From: Clostridiales bacterium
GTDB lineage: Bacteria; Bacillota; Clostridia; Oscillospirales; CAG-272
Assembly (NCBI GenBank): GCA_003522145.1
Contig: DPGD01000048.1
Span: 6,359 to 70,358, forward strand
DNA length: 64,000 nucleotides
Direction of reading: 5' to 3'
The notes under the pieces were generated by a model. It saw only the letters and a program-made list of their open reading frames with translations. It did no database searches and was not told where the DNA came from. Position 1 is the stretch's first letter; every line of letters begins with the position of its first letter. Positions 62,573 to 64,000 of this stretch are shown here, piece by piece. The translations under genes were made by a program, and so were the position numbers.

Positions 62573-64000
62573 TTACTTTATGGAATTCACATAGTTTTTG
62601 ATTTCGCTGACTCCGGTGTATTTTTTGTATTCCTTGCCGTCAGAGACCACCAGCGTGGGGGCCTGCATCACGCCGAAGGACTTGGCCAGATCCGGCTGGT
62701 CGTTGGCGTAGATCTTTTCAAAGGGCAGTCCCGCCTTTTCCAGCATGGGAACGGCGATTTTGCAATTGGGACAGGTGGGCGTGGCAAAGAGAATGGTGCG
62801 GGCGTCGGAAACGGGCGCCTGGTTTTTCACGCACTCCTCTTCCTGTTTAGGAAGGGGTGCACCGTGCTTCAGAACGGATGTTTCAATGACATATTCCCTG
62901 CGGTCCTTGAATTCCTGTGTTTTTCCGGCATTCCAGTTCTGCACGGGACGGTAATACCCGGTGATTCGGGAATAGACCTCGGTCCTTCTGCCGCACTTGG
63001 GGCAGACATCCTGCTCACCCGACAAATATCCGTGCTCTTTGCAAATGGAATATGTGGGGGAGATTGTATAGTAGGGAAGACGGTAATTTTCGGCAATCTT
63101 CCGTACTAAGTTGGCCGTAACCTTCCAGTCTGCCAGCTTTTCGCCTAAGAACGCATGGAAGACCGTGCCGGAGGTGTACAGCGTCTGCAATTCATCCTGC
63201 ACATCCAGTGCGTCGAAAATGTCGGAAGTATAGGAGACTGGCAGATGGGAGGAATTGGTGTAGTAGGGTGTTTTTTCCATGGAGTTTGACGCCGTGATGA
63301 TGTTCGGGTACCGTTTCACATCGTGCTTTGCAAATCTGTAGGAGGTGGATTCTGCCGGGGTAGCTTCCAGGTTGTACAGATCGCCGTACTGCTCCTGGTA
63401 GTCGGAGAGGCGCTCCCGCATATGGTTCAGCACATCCTTCGTGAACTGCTGGGACTCTGCATCGGTCAGATCCTTACGCAACCAGGGGGCGTTCAGGCAG
63501 GCTTCGTTCATGCCAACAAGGCCGATGGTGGAGAAGTGATTGTCGAAGCTTCCGAGATAATGCTTGGTGTAGGGATACAGTCCCTCGTTCAGCAGCTTGG
63601 TAATGACGGTCCGCTTGGTTTTTAGGGAACGGGCGGCAATATCCATCATTTTGTCCAGACGCTTGTAGAATTCTTCCGGAGTCTTGGAAAGGTAGGCAAT
63701 TCTCGGCATATTGATGGTGACCACGCCCACCGAACCGGTGGATTCGCCCGATCCGAAGAATCCGCCCGACTTCTTGCGCAGTTCCCGCAGATCCAGACGC
63801 AGACGGCAGCACATGCTTCGAATATCACTTGGTTTCATATCACTGTTGATATAATTTGAAAAATATGGAGTTCCATATTTGGAAGTCATCTCAAACAGCA
63901 GACGATTGTTCTCAGTATCGGACCAGTCGAACTCTTTTGTGATAGAATATGTCGGGATTGGATACTGGAACCCACGTCCATTGGCATCTCCCTCGATCAT
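62573..64000 (-). CDS. nrdD: Anaerobic ribonucleoside-triphosphate reductase with C-terminal redoxin domain (partial)
   Basis: Class III reductase makes deoxynucleotides under anoxia with a glycyl radical. Only the C-terminal 475 residues are in the window; the 5' end lies beyond the right edge. Visible are PYFSNYINSDMKPSD, CCRLRLDLREL, GSVGVVTINMPRIAYL, HSIG-like DNHFSTIGLVGMNE, a Cys4 zinc site (CKEHGY...CPKCG) and the radical Gly loop SRITGYYRP. After VIETSVLKHG a further 75 residues form a thioredoxin/glutaredoxin-like domain with TILFATPTCPNCKIAVPML and the cis-Pro MQAPTLVV. This looks like a built-in reductant. Confidence 0.93.
   Translation of the reverse strand: MIEGDANGRGFQYPIPTYSITKEFDWSDTENNRLLFEMTSKYGTPYFSNYINSDMKPSDIRSMCCRLRLDLRELRKKSGGFFGSGESTGSVGVVTINMPRIAYLSKTPEEFYKRLDKMMDIAARSLKTKRTVITKLLNEGLYPYTKHYLGSFDNHFSTIGLVGMNEACLNAPWLRKDLTDAESQQFTKDVLNHMRERLSDYQEQYGDLYNLEATPAESTSYRFAKHDVKRYPNIITASNSMEKTPYYTNSSHLPVSYTSDIFDALDVQDELQTLYTSGTVFHAFLGEKLADWKVTANLVRKIAENYRLPYYTISPTYSICKEHGYLSGEQDVCPKCGRRTEVYSRITGYYRPVQNWNAGKTQEFKDRREYVIETSVLKHGAPLPKQEEECVKNQAPVSDARTILFATPTCPNCKIAVPMLEKAGLPFEKIYANDQPDLAKSFGVMQAPTLVVSDGKEYKKYTGVSEIKNYVNSIK

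Overview
The window looks like chromosome from a spore-forming anaerobic Firmicute of the class Clostridia. The support is an intact sigma-K gene, a SipL-type coat-morphogenesis protein, SpoIVB and SpoIID, a class III (anaerobic) ribonucleotide reductase, a T-box leader, a PyrR-type attenuator, and sigma-A promoters with near-perfect TTGACA-17-TATAAT spacing. Family or genus cannot be fixed from the sequence; a gut Lachnospiraceae/Oscillospiraceae-like organism is a guess. No rRNA, tRNA, CRISPR array, transposase or prophage gene was seen.

Layout. 0-5.4 kb (+): the 3' end of tilS, hpt and ftsH, then a flavin-reductase-like protein, the laccase-domain protein pgeF and a small lipoprotein. 5.4-21.7 kb (mostly -): an SDR oxidoreductase, a Ktr/Trk K+ uptake pair downstream of a DarA-like c-di-AMP receptor, a LysR regulator, an acyl-ACP thioesterase, a glycosyltransferase, a class B sortase, a PLP aminotransferase, a membrane protein, an Lhr-like helicase, aspartokinase coupled to an FkbM methyltransferase, and a PnuC-like transporter with an extra extracytoplasmic domain. 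22-31.8 kb (+): a complete UMP-biosynthesis operon, pyrC-carA-carB-pyrK-pyrD-pyrF-pyrE-pyrB, behind a leader that folds as a PyrR-binding hairpin / antiterminator / terminator switch. Its last gene encodes ATCase fused to a PyrI-like zinc ribbon.

31.9-34.5 kb is a decayed island: an ABC ATPase, a 5'-truncated permease facing a 5'-truncated LysR gene across one junction, and a frameshifted membrane-protein gene. 34.6-43.4 kb: an rRNA methyltransferase and a Ppx/GppA phosphatase (-), then a sporulation block sigK-sipL-spoIVB (+) with sigma-E-like promoters, then pepT, a TPR/LRR membrane protein and a TIGR02206-like membrane protein. 43.5-47.5 kb (+): gapA, ackA, a Dabb protein and mutY. 47.7-51.7 kb (-): an HtrA protease followed by a response regulator/sensor kinase pair. 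52-58.3 kb (+): SpoIID, then a Phe-type T-box leader that precedes a YitT-family membrane gene and pheS-pheT. 58.6-64 kb: a metallophosphoesterase and a small membrane protein (+), thioredoxin reductase, a GH78-like glycosidase and the 3' part of nrdD, which carries a C-terminal redoxin domain (-).

The most striking unexplained structure is a family of modular intergenic hairpins (types A, B, C and D). They recur at about 4.8, 20.5, 33.9, 44.6, 47.6 and 60.5 kb in different combinations, with conserved loops. Two copies (44.6 and 60.5 kb) are full A-B-C composites of about 140 bp. They sit at gene ends, probably act at least partly as terminators, and look like a dispersed repeat family.
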